Of a DNA stretch of 64,000 bases, positions 44,796 through 53,339 are shown in pieces. The DNA comes from REEB95 sp035934995. Lineage in GTDB: Bacteria; Pseudomonadota; Alphaproteobacteria; ATCC43930; CGMCC-115725. Each line of letters opens with the position of its first letter. Positions within the stretch are counted from its first letter, which is position 1. The stretch lies in contig DASYXI010000037.1 of assembly GCA_035934995.1 (NCBI GenBank), forward strand, positions 77,876-141,875, written 5' to 3'. The notes under the pieces are model-generated. The model worked only from the letters and a program-made list of their open reading frames with translations. It was not told the origin of the DNA and searched no databases. The translations under genes were made by a program, and so were the position numbers.

Positions 44796-45662
44796 ATGAC
44801 CGAACTCATCCTCTACAACGTTTTTAACGGCCTGATTATCGGCGCGTTCTATGCGCTGATGGCGCTCGGCCTGTCGTTGATCCTCAATCTTTCGGGCGTG
44901 ATCAACTTCGCCCATGGCGGCTTCCTCACGCTCGGCGGCTATCTCGCCTTCGTGCTGGTGCCGTTCGTCGGCTTCTGGGGCGCGCTGCTGATCTCGCCGT
45001 TCCTCACCGCGGCCGTCGGCCTGGTGATCGAGCGTCTGATGATCCGGCCGCTCTATGGTCGCGATCCGCTTTACAGCTTGCTGCTGACCTTCGGCCTTGC
45101 CTTCATCTTCGAGGACGGCACGCGCTTCATCTGGGGGCCGCAGACCCTGCCGTTCTCTGTGCCGATCTGGCTGCAGAGCCAGCTCAGCACCGAATTCTTC
45201 TTTCTCACCGGCTATCGCGTTTTCATGGTGGTGCTTGCGACGGTCGCCGTCATCGGGCTCTTCTTGATCTTGAGTCGCACCCGCGTCGGCATGCGTATTC
45301 GCGCCGGAACGCTGGATCTCGAGACCGTCTCCGTGCTGGGCGTCAATACGCGCGTCCTGCGCACGGTCAATTTCGGGCTGGGCATCTTCCTGGCGGGTCT
45401 CGCCGGCGTGCTCGCCGCCGGCATGCTCGGTTTACAGCCGACGACCGGCAGCGAACTGATCATGCCCAGCTTCGTCGCCATCATCATCGGCGGTCTCGGC
45501 AGCTTGCCGGGCACGCTGCTGGGCGGGTTGCTCATCGGCGTCGCCTCGGGCGTCACCAGCGTGTTCTTTCCGGACGCGAGCGAGGCGGTGATCTACGTGA
45601 TGATGGGTCTGGTGCTGCTGGTGCGGCCGCGCGGCCTTTTGGGTGAGGAGGGCCGCTTCTGA
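44796..45662 (+). CDS. livH: Branched-chain amino acid-type ABC permease LivH
   Basis: A 288-residue membrane permease with about eight helices. Features of LivH: the opening LILYNVFNGLIIGAFYALMALGLSLI, NFAHGGFLTLGGY, GMRIRAGTLDLETVSVLGVN (the loop that contacts the ATPase) and SFVAIIIGGLGSLPGTLLGGLLIG. It pairs with LivM to form the channel. Its stop overlaps the livM start (TGATG). Confidence 0.93.
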   Translation: MTELILYNVFNGLIIGAFYALMALGLSLILNLSGVINFAHGGFLTLGGYLAFVLVPFVGFWGALLISPFLTAAVGLVIERLMIRPLYGRDPLYSLLLTFGLAFIFEDGTRFIWGPQTLPFSVPIWLQSQLSTEFFFLTGYRVFMVVLATVAVIGLFLILSRTRVGMRIRAGTLDLETVSVLGVNTRVLRTVNFGLGIFLAGLAGVLAAGMLGLQPTTGSELIMPSFVAIIIGGLGSLPGTLLGGLLIGVASGVTSVFFPDASEAVIYVMMGLVLLVRPRGLLGEEGRF

Positions 45663-46675
45663 TGTCCCGTCTCGACAAGTCGGCGGACGCCGCGCGCGGT
45701 AGCGGACCGATCGTTCCGGTTGCCGGCTTCCGCGTCGATAAGCGCGCGACTGACGCCGTTGTCTGGCTGCTGCTGCTCACAATGCCGTTCTGGATCAGTT
45801 GGATCGGCGGCTACACCCAGCTTGGCACCCGCGTGGTGATCCTGGCGCTCGCCGCGATGTCGCTCAATTTCCTGCTCGGTTACACCGGCGTGCTGTCGTT
45901 CGGCCACGCGGCGTATTTCGGCCTGGGCAGCTACGGCCTCGGACTGACCATAAAGTTTCTGGTGCCGAACACCCTGGTCGGCATGGCAATCGGCGTTGCC
46001 ACCGCGATCGTCGCAGCGGCAATCATCGGCGTGCTGATCGTGCGGCTCCGCGGCATCTATTTCGCGATGGTGACCATCGCGTTCGGCCAGGTGTTCTATT
46101 TCATCGCCTACCGTTGGAACAACGTCACCGGCGGCGACGACGGCCTTTCCGGTTGGCATCGGATGCCGATCGACCTCGGCTTTACCCAGATCGACGTCCT
46201 TAACAACGACCTGGCGTTCTATTACGTGGCGCTGTTCTGTTTCGCGGTGTCGGTCGGCATCATGGCGCTGCTGCTGCGCTCGCCGTTCGGCCGCACGCTG
46301 CTGGCCATCCGCGAGAACGAGCGACGGGCGCGCTTCCTGGGAATTCCGGTCGACCGGCACATCTGGTTGTCCTGGCTCATCTCGTGCACCTTCACCGGCC
46401 TGGCCGGCACGCTCTATGCGATGCTGAACAACTTCTCCGACCCGCATGACCTGCACTGGGAGCAATCGGGGAATTTCGTCATCATGGCGGTCTTAGGCGG
46501 CATGCGCAGTTTCTGGGGACCGCTGATCGGCTCGGCCATCTTCATCGTGCTCGAAGACTACATTTCGAGCCGCACCGAGAACTGGGAATCGTTTATCGGT
46601 CTCTTCTTCATCCTCATCGTGCTGTTCTTCCCGCGCGGCGTCCTGGGCATGATCAAGCGGAAGACCATGCAATGA
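45662..46675 (+). CDS. livM: Branched-chain amino acid-type ABC permease LivM
   Basis: A 337-residue permease. A 35-residue polar N-terminus is followed by about nine helices, with NFLLGYTGVLSFGHAAYFGLG, LRGIYFAMVTIAFGQVFYF, TGGDDGLSG, LLAIRENERRARFLGIPVDR (EAA-type coupling loop) and GNFVIMAVLGGMRSFWGPLIG. Forms the transport heterodimer with LivH. Overlaps livG by four bases. Confidence 0.93.
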   Translation: MSRLDKSADAARGSGPIVPVAGFRVDKRATDAVVWLLLLTMPFWISWIGGYTQLGTRVVILALAAMSLNFLLGYTGVLSFGHAAYFGLGSYGLGLTIKFLVPNTLVGMAIGVATAIVAAAIIGVLIVRLRGIYFAMVTIAFGQVFYFIAYRWNNVTGGDDGLSGWHRMPIDLGFTQIDVLNNDLAFYYVALFCFAVSVGIMALLLRSPFGRTLLAIRENERRARFLGIPVDRHIWLSWLISCTFTGLAGTLYAMLNNFSDPHDLHWEQSGNFVIMAVLGGMRSFWGPLIGSAIFIVLEDYISSRTENWESFIGLFFILIVLFFPRGVLGMIKRKTMQ

Positions 46676-47421
46676 GCTTGCTTCAGGTCGATAACGTCTC
46701 CAAGCGCTTCGGTAACCTGATTGCCGTCAACGACGTGTCGATGACGGTCGAGCAGGGTGAATTGCGCGCCGTCATCGGTCCGAACGGCGCCGGCAAGACG
46801 ACGTTCTTCAACCTGATCAGCGGCTTCCTCGCGCCGTCGGCCGGCAAGATCACGTTCGACAACCAGGACGTCACCAAGCTATTGCCGGCGCAGCGCGTCT
46901 GGCGCGGCATGGCGCGCACGTTTCAGATCACCGAGGTGTTTCCCGAGCTGAGCACGCGCGAGAATTTGCGCATCGCGGTCGAGGTCGCGGCGGGCTACCG
47001 GCTCAAGACCTGGCTCTCGCGCGATCTCGACGGCGAGGTCCGCGCCCGCGTTACCGACCTGCTCGAGATGAGCGGCCTCGCTGGCAAGGCCGACCGTTTG
47101 GTCGGCGAGCTGTCGCACGGCGATCAACGCGCGACCGAGATCATGATGGCGCTGGCGCTGAAGCCGCGGCTGCTGCTGCTCGACGAGCCGACCGCCGGCA
47201 TGGGCGACCAGGAGACCTATGACATCACGCAACTGATCCGCAAGCTGCACCGGGATCAAAAGCTGACGATCGTGCTGATCGAGCACGACATGCGCGTCGT
47301 GTTCCATCTCGCCGACCGCATCATGGTGCTGGCCGAAGGCGCGCTGCTGGCCGAAGGCACCCCGAAGGAAATTGCCAAGAACGAGGCGGTGCAGGCGGCC
47401 TACCTGGGGAAGGCGGCATGA
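46672..47421 (+). CDS. livG: ABC ATPase LivG
   Basis: A 249-residue ATPase: Walker A GPNGAGKT, Q-loop in ARTFQITEVFPELSTRENL, signature LSHGDQRATEIMMALA (variant of LSGGQ), Walker B LLLLDEPTAGMG, and the switch His in VLIEHDMRVV. It drives transport with LivF. Overlaps livM and livF by four bases each. Confidence 0.95.
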   Translation: MSLLQVDNVSKRFGNLIAVNDVSMTVEQGELRAVIGPNGAGKTTFFNLISGFLAPSAGKITFDNQDVTKLLPAQRVWRGMARTFQITEVFPELSTRENLRIAVEVAAGYRLKTWLSRDLDGEVRARVTDLLEMSGLAGKADRLVGELSHGDQRATEIMMALALKPRLLLLDEPTAGMGDQETYDITQLIRKLHRDQKLTIVLIEHDMRVVFHLADRIMVLAEGALLAEGTPKEIAKNEAVQAAYLGKAA

Positions 47422-48146
47422 GCGGCGCAGCGGTGCTCCAGGCCGAGGACCTGCACACCTACTACGGCAAAAGCCACATCCTGCATGGCGTCAGCCTGGA
47501 GGTCCGCGAGGGCGAGATCGTCACGCTTTTGGGCCGCAACGGCGCCGGCAAGACGACCACGCTCCGGAGCCTCGTCGGCTTGACCCATCCGCGCGAAGGC
47601 GCGGTGCGTATTTTCGGCCACGCCACGACCGACTGGTCGCCGTTCCGCTTCGCCGGGATCGGCGTCGGTTACGTGCCGGAAGGACGGCGGATTTTCGCGA
47701 ACCTGACGGTCGAGGAAAATCTCATGGTGCCCGTGGACCGGCCCGGGCCGTGGACCATTCCGCGCGTCTATGAACTCTTTCCGCGGTTGGCGCAGCGCAA
47801 ATCCAACAAGGGCCGCCAGCTGTCGGGCGGCGAGCAGGAAATGCTCTCGATCTCGCGCGCGCTGTTGCTCAATCCCAAGCTGCTGATGCTCGACGAGCCG
47901 TCGCAGGGCTTGGCGCCGCTGATCGTGCAGGAAGTGTTCAAGGTTGTCGCCGCCGCGCGCAAGGAAGGCATTTCGGTGCTGCTGGTCGAGCAGAACGTGC
48001 GCGCCGCGGTCGAGATCGCCGATCGTGCCTATGTGCTCGACGACGGCAAGGTGGTCTATTCCGGCAAGGCGTCCGAATTCGCCAAGGACGAAGAGCGCGT
48101 CCGCGCGCTCGCCGGCGCCAGCGCCGCGAAGTGGGAAGAGGTCTAA
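47418..48146 (+). CDS. livF: ABC ATPase LivF
   Basis: A 242-residue ATPase: Walker A GRNGAGKT, GYVPEGRRIFANLTVEENL, signature LSGGEQEMLSIS, Walker B LLMLDEPSQGLAP and VEQNVRAAVEIADRAYVLDDG. It completes the LivHMGF set, which begins at 44796 behind the two binding proteins. The next gene begins 12 bases later but looks unrelated. Confidence 0.95.
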   Translation: MSGAAVLQAEDLHTYYGKSHILHGVSLEVREGEIVTLLGRNGAGKTTTLRSLVGLTHPREGAVRIFGHATTDWSPFRFAGIGVGYVPEGRRIFANLTVEENLMVPVDRPGPWTIPRVYELFPRLAQRKSNKGRQLSGGEQEMLSISRALLLNPKLLMLDEPSQGLAPLIVQEVFKVVAAARKEGISVLLVEQNVRAAVEIADRAYVLDDGKVVYSGKASEFAKDEERVRALAGASAAKWEEV

Positions 48147-48158
48147 GGGGCCTAGAGC

Positions 48159-48455
48159 ATGCGGCGCTTGCCGATCTGCGGCGCTCTGGTCGGCGCCTCG
48201 CTCGGACTTATTGCCCCAAGTATTTGGCTATATGATTTCTTTCGTTATCAAGACGTCGATGTCGACCGGCTCGCCCCATTTTTTCCATTCTGTATTATGT
48301 TTCTGGCAATCCCGTATCCAAATCCCGGTGTCGCGGGAATTGCGATCATCGCCGTCGCAGTCATTCTTAATGCATTGATGTATGGCATCGTGCCGTATTT
48401 TGTGCTGAAGGCAGCGGTCGTGATCTGGGCACGCCGGACACGGGTACGGTCCTAG
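48159..48455 (+). CDS. Small membrane protein of unknown function
   Basis: A 98-residue protein with three hydrophobic segments (ICGALVGASLGLIAPSIWLY, FFPFCIMFLAIPYPNPGVAG, IAIIAVAVILNALMYGIV) and a basic end (WARRTRVRS). Base composition is more AT-rich than livF just upstream, suggesting a separate history. The sequence GGGGCC lies 12-17 bases before the ATG, which is a poor ribosome site. Probably a genuine but unassigned inner-membrane protein. Confidence 0.55.
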   Translation: MRRLPICGALVGASLGLIAPSIWLYDFFRYQDVDVDRLAPFFPFCIMFLAIPYPNPGVAGIAIIAVAVILNALMYGIVPYFVLKAAVVIWARRTRVRS

Positions 48456-48550
48456 TTAGTTTCGCCGGCAAAATCAAACCGCCGCGACAGGCATCGCGCC
48501 GCGGGCTACAATAAGTCTCGGCCTAAGCGACAACGACAGGGAGAGACAGC

Positions 48551-49438
48551 ATGGCGCAGTCGCTCAAACTGGTCCGCATCGCGCCCAAAGGCATGGGCCT
48601 TGCCGATTTCGTCGCCCAGGACGAGGGCTTCTTCGCGGCCGAAGGCCTGGCCGTCGAATTCGATTGGAAAACCTTCCGCGGCACGCAGTCGAGCTGGAAA
48701 GGGCTCGACTATCTCAACCGGCCGCAGGACCAACCCTACGGCGCGGGCGATGCCGAAGTCATCCAAAGCGCCTGCCAATGGGGCAGCGTGTGCAACGCCG
48801 GCGCCGGCATGGGCCGTTTCGTCGCCGATTGTTATGGCATCTCGCCGTGGGCGATCTATGTCCGGCCGGAGTCCAAGATCCGCAAGCCCGAGGATTTGCG
48901 CGATGTGCCGATCGCCGTCGGCCTGCGCGCCGGCAGCCATTTCAACGTGCCGTGGCGGCTCGAGCCCTACATGCCGCTCGAGCACATCAAGGTCATCAAT
49001 GTCGGCGGTTTCGGCGCGCGGCTGACCGCGCTGCTCAACAAGGACGTCGAAGCGGCGAGCCTGCTGCCGCCGCAAATCGCCATGGCCGAGCAGCTGGGTC
49101 TTCGCAAAGTGATGGAGAATACGTTCCACACCATCTGGTGGGTGCCCGAGCAGCTCGATCAGGCGACACTCGCCGCCGTGTTGCGCGCGCTGGCGCGGGC
49201 CGAGCAGGCGATCGACGCCGATCTCGACAAATACCTGCCGTTGTGGAAGCACACGGTCCCGGCCGAATTCGCCGACCGTCCGTGGGACTTCAGCCAATTC
49301 GGCCGCGGCGAGCGCTTCGTCTATGAAAAGCTCCCGGACGGCGAATTCGACGAGATCATGGCGCAGGTGACGCGCTGGGGGCTCGACAATTACCTCAAGG
49401 AGCGTCGCTTCGATCATCTGGCGGTGTCGTCGCGCTAG
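48551..49438 (+). CDS. NMT1/THI5-type binding protein without signal peptide
   Basis: A 295-residue protein of the SsuA/THI5-like class: GMGLADFVAQDEGFFAAEGLAVEF, then SPWAIYVRPESKIRKPEDLRDVPIAVGLRAG, INVGGFGARLTALLNKDVEAASLLPP and DNYLKERRFDHLAVSS. Relatives are usually periplasmic ABC binding proteins, but here residues 1-20 (MAQSLKLVRIAPKG) hold no signal or lipobox and AGGGAGAG lies right before the ATG, so the protein appears cytoplasmic. It has no permease or ATPase of its own class beside it. It could be an enzyme-like homologue or a ligand sensor. Its 3' end overlaps the converging channel gene by 44 bases. Confidence 0.75.
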   Translation: MAQSLKLVRIAPKGMGLADFVAQDEGFFAAEGLAVEFDWKTFRGTQSSWKGLDYLNRPQDQPYGAGDAEVIQSACQWGSVCNAGAGMGRFVADCYGISPWAIYVRPESKIRKPEDLRDVPIAVGLRAGSHFNVPWRLEPYMPLEHIKVINVGGFGARLTALLNKDVEAASLLPPQIAMAEQLGLRKVMENTFHTIWWVPEQLDQATLAAVLRALARAEQAIDADLDKYLPLWKHTVPAEFADRPWDFSQFGRGERFVYEKLPDGEFDEIMAQVTRWGLDNYLKERRFDHLAVSSR

Positions 49439-50126
49439 CCAGCACGCGGCACAGCGGCAGGGCCGCGGCCAGTCCGACAAATTCCGCCAGGATAAACGCC
49501 GGCGCGTCGTGCGGCCGGATGCCGGCGAACGTGTCGGTCAGCGCGCGCGCAATCGTCACCGCCGGATTGGCGAACGAGGTCGACGACGTGAACCAATAGG
49601 CGCCGGTGATATAGGCCGCGACCGCAATCGCCGTGGCCGGCGCGCGGTGCGCGCGGCAGCCCCAGATCACCGCGAGTAGTCCGAACGTGGCGATGGCTTC
49701 GCCGAGCCATTGGCCGCCGCCAGCGCGGATTTTGGTGCCAAGCTCGATCATCGGCAGGGCAAACATCAGATGCGCCAGCCAGACACCGGCAATCGCGCCG
49801 GCAACCTGCGCAACGATATAAGCCGCGGCAAGGCGTCGGTCGAAGCCGTCGAGCGCGACGGCGGCCAGCGTCACCATTGGATTCATATGCGCGCCCGACA
49901 CCGGCCCAAACGCGAGGATCAGCGCCGTCAGTGCCGCGCCGGTGGCGAGCGCGTTGGCGAGCAGCGCCAGCGCGCTGTTGCCGCCGGCGAGCCGCTCGGC
50001 CATGACGCCGGAACCGACGATCGCCATGAGCAGAAATCCGGTGGCGACGAATTCGATCGCCGCGAGACGGACATGTGTAAGCTCGCGCGGCGCGGCGGCG
50101 ACCGCCGCCTTGGCTTGGATGGTCAC
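49395..50126 (-). CDS. Aquaglyceroporin-family (MIP) channel of the ars cluster
   Basis: A 243-residue MIP channel starting at the GTG at 50126, which overlaps the arsC stop (GTGA). Six helices and two half-helices are visible; the pore motifs are SGAHMNPMVTLAA (NPM in place of NPA) and TSFANPAVTIARALTD. In Sinorhizobium meliloti a similar channel, AqpS, sits in an ars operon in place of an arsenite pump and lets arsenite made by ArsC leave the cell; the arrangement here suggests the same role. The frame continues upstream into arsC without meaning. Confidence 0.82.
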   Translation of the reverse strand: MTIQAKAAVAAAPRELTHVRLAAIEFVATGFLLMAIVGSGVMAERLAGGNSALALLANALATGAALTALILAFGPVSGAHMNPMVTLAAVALDGFDRRLAAAYIVAQVAGAIAGVWLAHLMFALPMIELGTKIRAGGGQWLGEAIATFGLLAVIWGCRAHRAPATAIAVAAYITGAYWFTSSTSFANPAVTIARALTDTFAGIRPHDAPAFILAEFVGLAAALPLCRVLASATTPPDDRSDAP

Positions 50127-50638
50127 GATGCGGCGTCTTTCGGCGCATGCAGGGCGCCGATCCGCCGCGCTTCGCGCTGCAAGGCCAGCCGGTCGAGCTT
50201 TTCCAGCGGCAGCGCCAGAAACAGCTTGATGCGCGTGTCGAGCCGTTGGAACGCGTCGCGGAACGCCGCTATCTTCTTCTCGTGCGTGCCTTCGGCCGCG
50301 GCGGGATCGGGCACGCCCCAATGCGCGGTGATCGGCTGACCCGGCCAGACCGGACAGGTCTCGGCCGCCGCCTGGTCGCAGACCGTGAAGACGAAATCCA
50401 TCTGCGGGGCGTCCGACCGCGCGAATTCGTTCCAGCTTTTCGAACGGAGACCGCTGGTCGGCAGCTTCATCGTATGGAGCAGTTCGAGCGTCAGCGGATT
50501 GACCGCGTCTTTCGGCTGGCTGCCGGCGCTGTAGGCGTGGAACCTGCCCTTGCCCCAATGATTGAGCAGGACTTCGCCGATGACGCTGCGCGCCGAATTG
50601 CCGGTGCAGAGGAAGAGGACGTTGTAAGCCCGGCTCAT
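50123..50638 (-). CDS. arsC: Arsenate reductase (low-molecular-weight phosphatase type)
   Basis: A 171-residue protein of the LMW phosphatase fold: LFLCTGNSARSVIGEVLLNH gives the C-x5-R loop with Cys11 and Arg17, followed by YSAGSQPKDAVNPLTLELL, VCDQAAAETCPVWPG and HWGVPDPAAAEGT. The extra cysteines Cys-DQAAAET-Cys fit the thioredoxin- or glutaredoxin-linked ArsC class. It reduces arsenate to arsenite. Overlaps arsR by four bases and the channel gene by four. Confidence 0.92.
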   Translation of the reverse strand: MSRAYNVLFLCTGNSARSVIGEVLLNHWGKGRFHAYSAGSQPKDAVNPLTLELLHTMKLPTSGLRSKSWNEFARSDAPQMDFVFTVCDQAAAETCPVWPGQPITAHWGVPDPAAAEGTHEKKIAAFRDAFQRLDTRIKLFLALPLEKLDRLALQREARRIGALHAPKDAAS

Positions 50639-50982
50639 GCCGACTTCCGTCCGCGAGCCACCTTGATGGCGCCGGGCTCGCAGGTCGGCGCGCAGGCCGT
50701 GCCGCCGCAGCAGTTTTCGGTGAGATAGGCGACGAGGCCGTTCATCGCGGCATAATCGGCGGCATAGATCAGCTGACGGCCAAGCCGCCGTTGTGTGACC
50801 AAGCCGGCGCGCTGCAGCGTTTGAAGATGGAAGGTGAGGGAGGAGGGCGGCAGATCGAGCCGAGCGGCGATTTCGCCCGCCGGCAGCCCGGCGGGCCCGC
50901 GCTTCACCACGAGGCGATAGACCGCGAGCCGGTGGTCGTGCGCGATCGCGCCCAGTGCCGTCACCGCGTGTTCCGCCTTCAT
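50635..50982 (-). CDS. arsR: ArsR-family repressor
   Basis: A 115-residue winged-helix regulator: ALGAIAHDHRLAVYRLVVKRG, GEIAARLDLPPSSLTFHLQT and LQRAGLVTQRRLGRQLIYA. Cysteines near the C-terminus (TENCCGGTACAPTCEPG) are candidates for arsenite binding, unlike the ELCVC site in the helix of E. coli ArsR. Start at the ATG at 50982, after TCGAGGG; an ATG five codons upstream is possible. It likely controls arsR-arsC-channel through the two palindromes upstream. Confidence 0.9.
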   Translation of the reverse strand: MKAEHAVTALGAIAHDHRLAVYRLVVKRGPAGLPAGEIAARLDLPPSSLTFHLQTLQRAGLVTQRRLGRQLIYAADYAAMNGLVAYLTENCCGGTACAPTCEPGAIKVARGRKSA

Positions 50983-50995
50983 GCGAACCCTCGAC

Positions 50996-51015
50996 ATTTC
51001 GATAATAGTCGAAAT
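50996..51015. promoter_or_regulatory. ArsR operator candidate 1
   Basis: ATTTCG-N8-CGAAAT, a 20-bp palindrome 14-33 bases upstream of the arsR start. The same half-sites and spacing recur at 51047-51066. Confidence 0.7.
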
Positions 51016-51046
51016 ATGGACCGGGCCGGGCGGGTGGTCAATGGAT

Positions 51047-51066
51047 ATTTCGACAAAACCCGAAAT
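51047..51066. promoter_or_regulatory. ArsR operator candidate 2
   Basis: A second ATTTCG-N8-CGAAAT palindrome, its centre 51 bases from the first, about five helical turns, so repressor dimers could sit on one face of the DNA. Confidence 0.65.
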
Positions 51067-51165
51067 ATGACCGCCGGTCGGCTTTCGATAAGCCGGCGGA
51101 CTGCGGTCCGCCGCCGTGCGGTAGGGGCTGGCAATTCCGCGCCGGACGGTCTAAAACCCCGGCCC

Positions 51166-51522
51166 ATGTCCACGGTTATTGTTGTCATTCACCTGCTGTT
51201 CGCGGTGGCGCTGGTGAGCGTCATTCTGATGCAGAAGAGCGAAGGCGGCGCCCTCGGCATGGGCGGCGGCGGCATGTCCGGCTTCATGACCGGCCGGTCG
51301 ACCGCCAACCTGCTGACGCGCACCACGGCGATCCTCGCCGTCGGCTTCTTTTTGACCAGCATCGCGCTGGCGATCATCGCCGCGCGCAGCCGCGCGCCGG
51401 GCTCGGTGATCGATCAGGCGGTGCCGACTCAGTCGCTGCCGGCGCCGACGTCGCCTGCCAAGCCGGCAACGCCGCCCGTACCGGCGGCGCCAACGGGTCC
51501 GAGCGCGCCACTGACCAAATAG
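51166..51522 (+). CDS. secG: Preprotein translocase subunit SecG
   Basis: A 118-residue protein with two helices (VIVVIHLLFAVALVSVILMQ and TRTTAILAVGFFLTSIALAII) around the glycine-rich GGALGMGGGGMSGFMTGRSTANLLTR loop, which is diagnostic. The C-terminus is an Ala/Pro-rich tail. It assists SecYE during protein export. The usual partners in order are tpiA upstream and pyrG downstream; here a block of other genes and rhlE interrupt both sides. Confidence 0.93.
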   Translation: MSTVIVVIHLLFAVALVSVILMQKSEGGALGMGGGGMSGFMTGRSTANLLTRTTAILAVGFFLTSIALAIIAARSRAPGSVIDQAVPTQSLPAPTSPAKPATPPVPAAPTGPSAPLTK

Positions 51523-51789
51523 CGCCGTTATTGCTGCGGTGAGCTTTCGTTAACGCCTGCGGCATTTTCGGGCAATCGGCGGTATTCGGTTGACTTCGCC
51601 GGGCGCAGGCCCCATGTAAGCGCCGTTCCATTCTCGCGATCGCGCGAAGCGCGGCGGATTTCGATCCCCAGCGCCCCCAATTTCGAGAAATCACCAACAA
51701 CACGGCACCTCGGTTTCGCGCGAGGCAAGCCAAAAACACAGGCCGCCGCGCCTGCGCGTTCGGCCGTATCGATAGAAAGCAATAACACA

Positions 51790-53145
51790 GTGACTCTTTC
51801 CTTTTCCGAACTCGCCCTCGTCGAGCCGATCCAACGCGCATTGCACGCGGAAAATTACGAACACCCGACGCCGATCCAGGCGCAGGCGATTCCGCATCTG
51901 CTCGCCGGCCGCGATCTGCTCGGCATTGCCCAGACCGGCACCGGCAAGACGGCGGCCTTCGCGCTGCCGATCCTCCAGCACCTGGCCGCGAACCGCGTTC
52001 CCGCGCCGCGGAATTCCATGCGTGCGCTCGTCTTGACGCCGACGCGCGAGCTGGCGATGCAGATCGCCGACAGCTTCCGCGCTTACGGCCGTCATTTGGG
52101 CCTCCGCACCGCCGTGATCTTCGGCGGCGTCGGCCAGGGCCCACAGGTCGACGCGCTACGCCGCGGCATCGACATCCTCGTCGCCACGCCCGGCCGGCTT
52201 CTGGACCTGCATCAGCAGGGCCATGTCCGTTACGACGGCGTCTCGGTCTTCGTCCTCGACGAAGCCGATCGTATGCTCGACATGGGCTTCATCCGCGACA
52301 TCCGGCGTATCGTTCCGTTACTTCCCAAGGCGCGTCAGTCGCTCTTGTTCTCGGCCACCATGCCGGACGAGATCAATCGATTGATCGGTACGCTGCTCAA
52401 GGATCCGGTGCGTGTCGAGGTGACGCCCGCCGCGACCACGGTCGAGCGCATCGAGCAGCGCGTGATGTTCGTCGATGCCGGCAACAAGCGCGCGCTGCTC
52501 GCTTCGCTGCTCGGCGACAAGGCGATCGCCCGCGCGCTGGTCTTCACGCGCACCAAGCACGGCGCCAACCGCGTCGCCGAAGGTCTCGCCAAGGGCGGCA
52601 TCGGCGCCGAGGCGATCCACGGCAACAAGTCGCAGAGCCAGCGCCAGCGGGCGTTGGGTAACTTCCGCGACGGCCGCACCCGCGTGCTGGTCGCAACCGA
52701 CATTGCCGCGCGTGGCATCGATATCGACGGCATCACCCACGTCATCAATTTCGAGCTGCCCAATGTGCCCGAGAGCTACGTCCACCGCATCGGCCGCACT
52801 GCGCGCGCCGGCGCCGATGGCGTCGCCATCTCGTTCTGCGATCACTCCGAGAAGGGTTTCCTGCGCGACATCGAGAAGGTGACGCGGCAGAAGATCGCCG
52901 TTGCCGAGCACGCCTTCCGCGCGCCGGCCGGACAGGCCGCCAACGGGGACGGCGGTCGGCCGCACGGCCATAACGGTCACGGCCATAATGGCGGGCACAA
53001 CGGCCACGCCCATGGCAACGGCGGCCATCACGGAAATGGCAATGGCCGCGGCGGCGAATTCGCCAACCGGCGCCGTCGCTCGCGTCGTCGCGGCGGCCAT
53101 GGTCACGGCCATTCGCACGGTCCGGCGCCGACGCACGCGGGCTGA
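51790..53145 (+). CDS. rhlE: DEAD-box RNA helicase RhlE-like with His/Gly-rich tail
   Basis: A 451-residue helicase starting at a GTG (51790). Motifs: Q motif HPTPIQAQAIP, Walker A AQTGTGKT, PTRELAMQ, VATPGRLLD, DEADRMLDMGF, SATMP, then in the second domain VFTRTKHGANR, VATDIAARGIDI and HRIGRTARAG. Residues from about 375 form a tail of Gly, His and Asn (HGHNGHGHNGGHNGHAHG) ending RRRRSRRRGGHGHGHSHG, which could bind RNA through the Arg patch and metal through His. The 267-base untranslated region before it is GC-rich and may fold; long leaders are known for cold-induced helicases. RNA turnover or ribosome assembly role inferred from the family. Confidence 0.92.
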   Translation: MTLSFSELALVEPIQRALHAENYEHPTPIQAQAIPHLLAGRDLLGIAQTGTGKTAAFALPILQHLAANRVPAPRNSMRALVLTPTRELAMQIADSFRAYGRHLGLRTAVIFGGVGQGPQVDALRRGIDILVATPGRLLDLHQQGHVRYDGVSVFVLDEADRMLDMGFIRDIRRIVPLLPKARQSLLFSATMPDEINRLIGTLLKDPVRVEVTPAATTVERIEQRVMFVDAGNKRALLASLLGDKAIARALVFTRTKHGANRVAEGLAKGGIGAEAIHGNKSQSQRQRALGNFRDGRTRVLVATDIAARGIDIDGITHVINFELPNVPESYVHRIGRTARAGADGVAISFCDHSEKGFLRDIEKVTRQKIAVAEHAFRAPAGQAANGDGGRPHGHNGHGHNGGHNGHAHGNGGHHGNGNGRGGEFANRRRRSRRRGGHGHGHSHGPAPTHAG

Positions 53146-53165
53146 GCCGTTTCGTCTTTATCTTC

Positions 53166-53236
53166 GTCATGCCCGGCCTTGTGCCGGGCATCCACGCCTT
53201 CAAAATGTGGATGGCCGGGTCACGCCCGGCCATGAC
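53166..53236. repeat. Intergenic palindromic repeat, copy 2
   Basis: A 71-bp unit nearly identical to 10970-11040 (outer arms GTCATGCCCGGCCTTG and CCCGGCCATGAC; inner GCATCCACG). It differs mainly in the central spacer. Located between rhlE and pyrG. Confidence 0.85.
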
Positions 53237-53339
53237 GTGCAAGCGGTGTATTACGCGTTTCGCCGCGCATGGCCGCGATCCTCTCCGAGTCGGCGCTTTC
53301 CGTTTGCCTCGGCGCGCGGGTGCTGTATGGTGAAATTCC

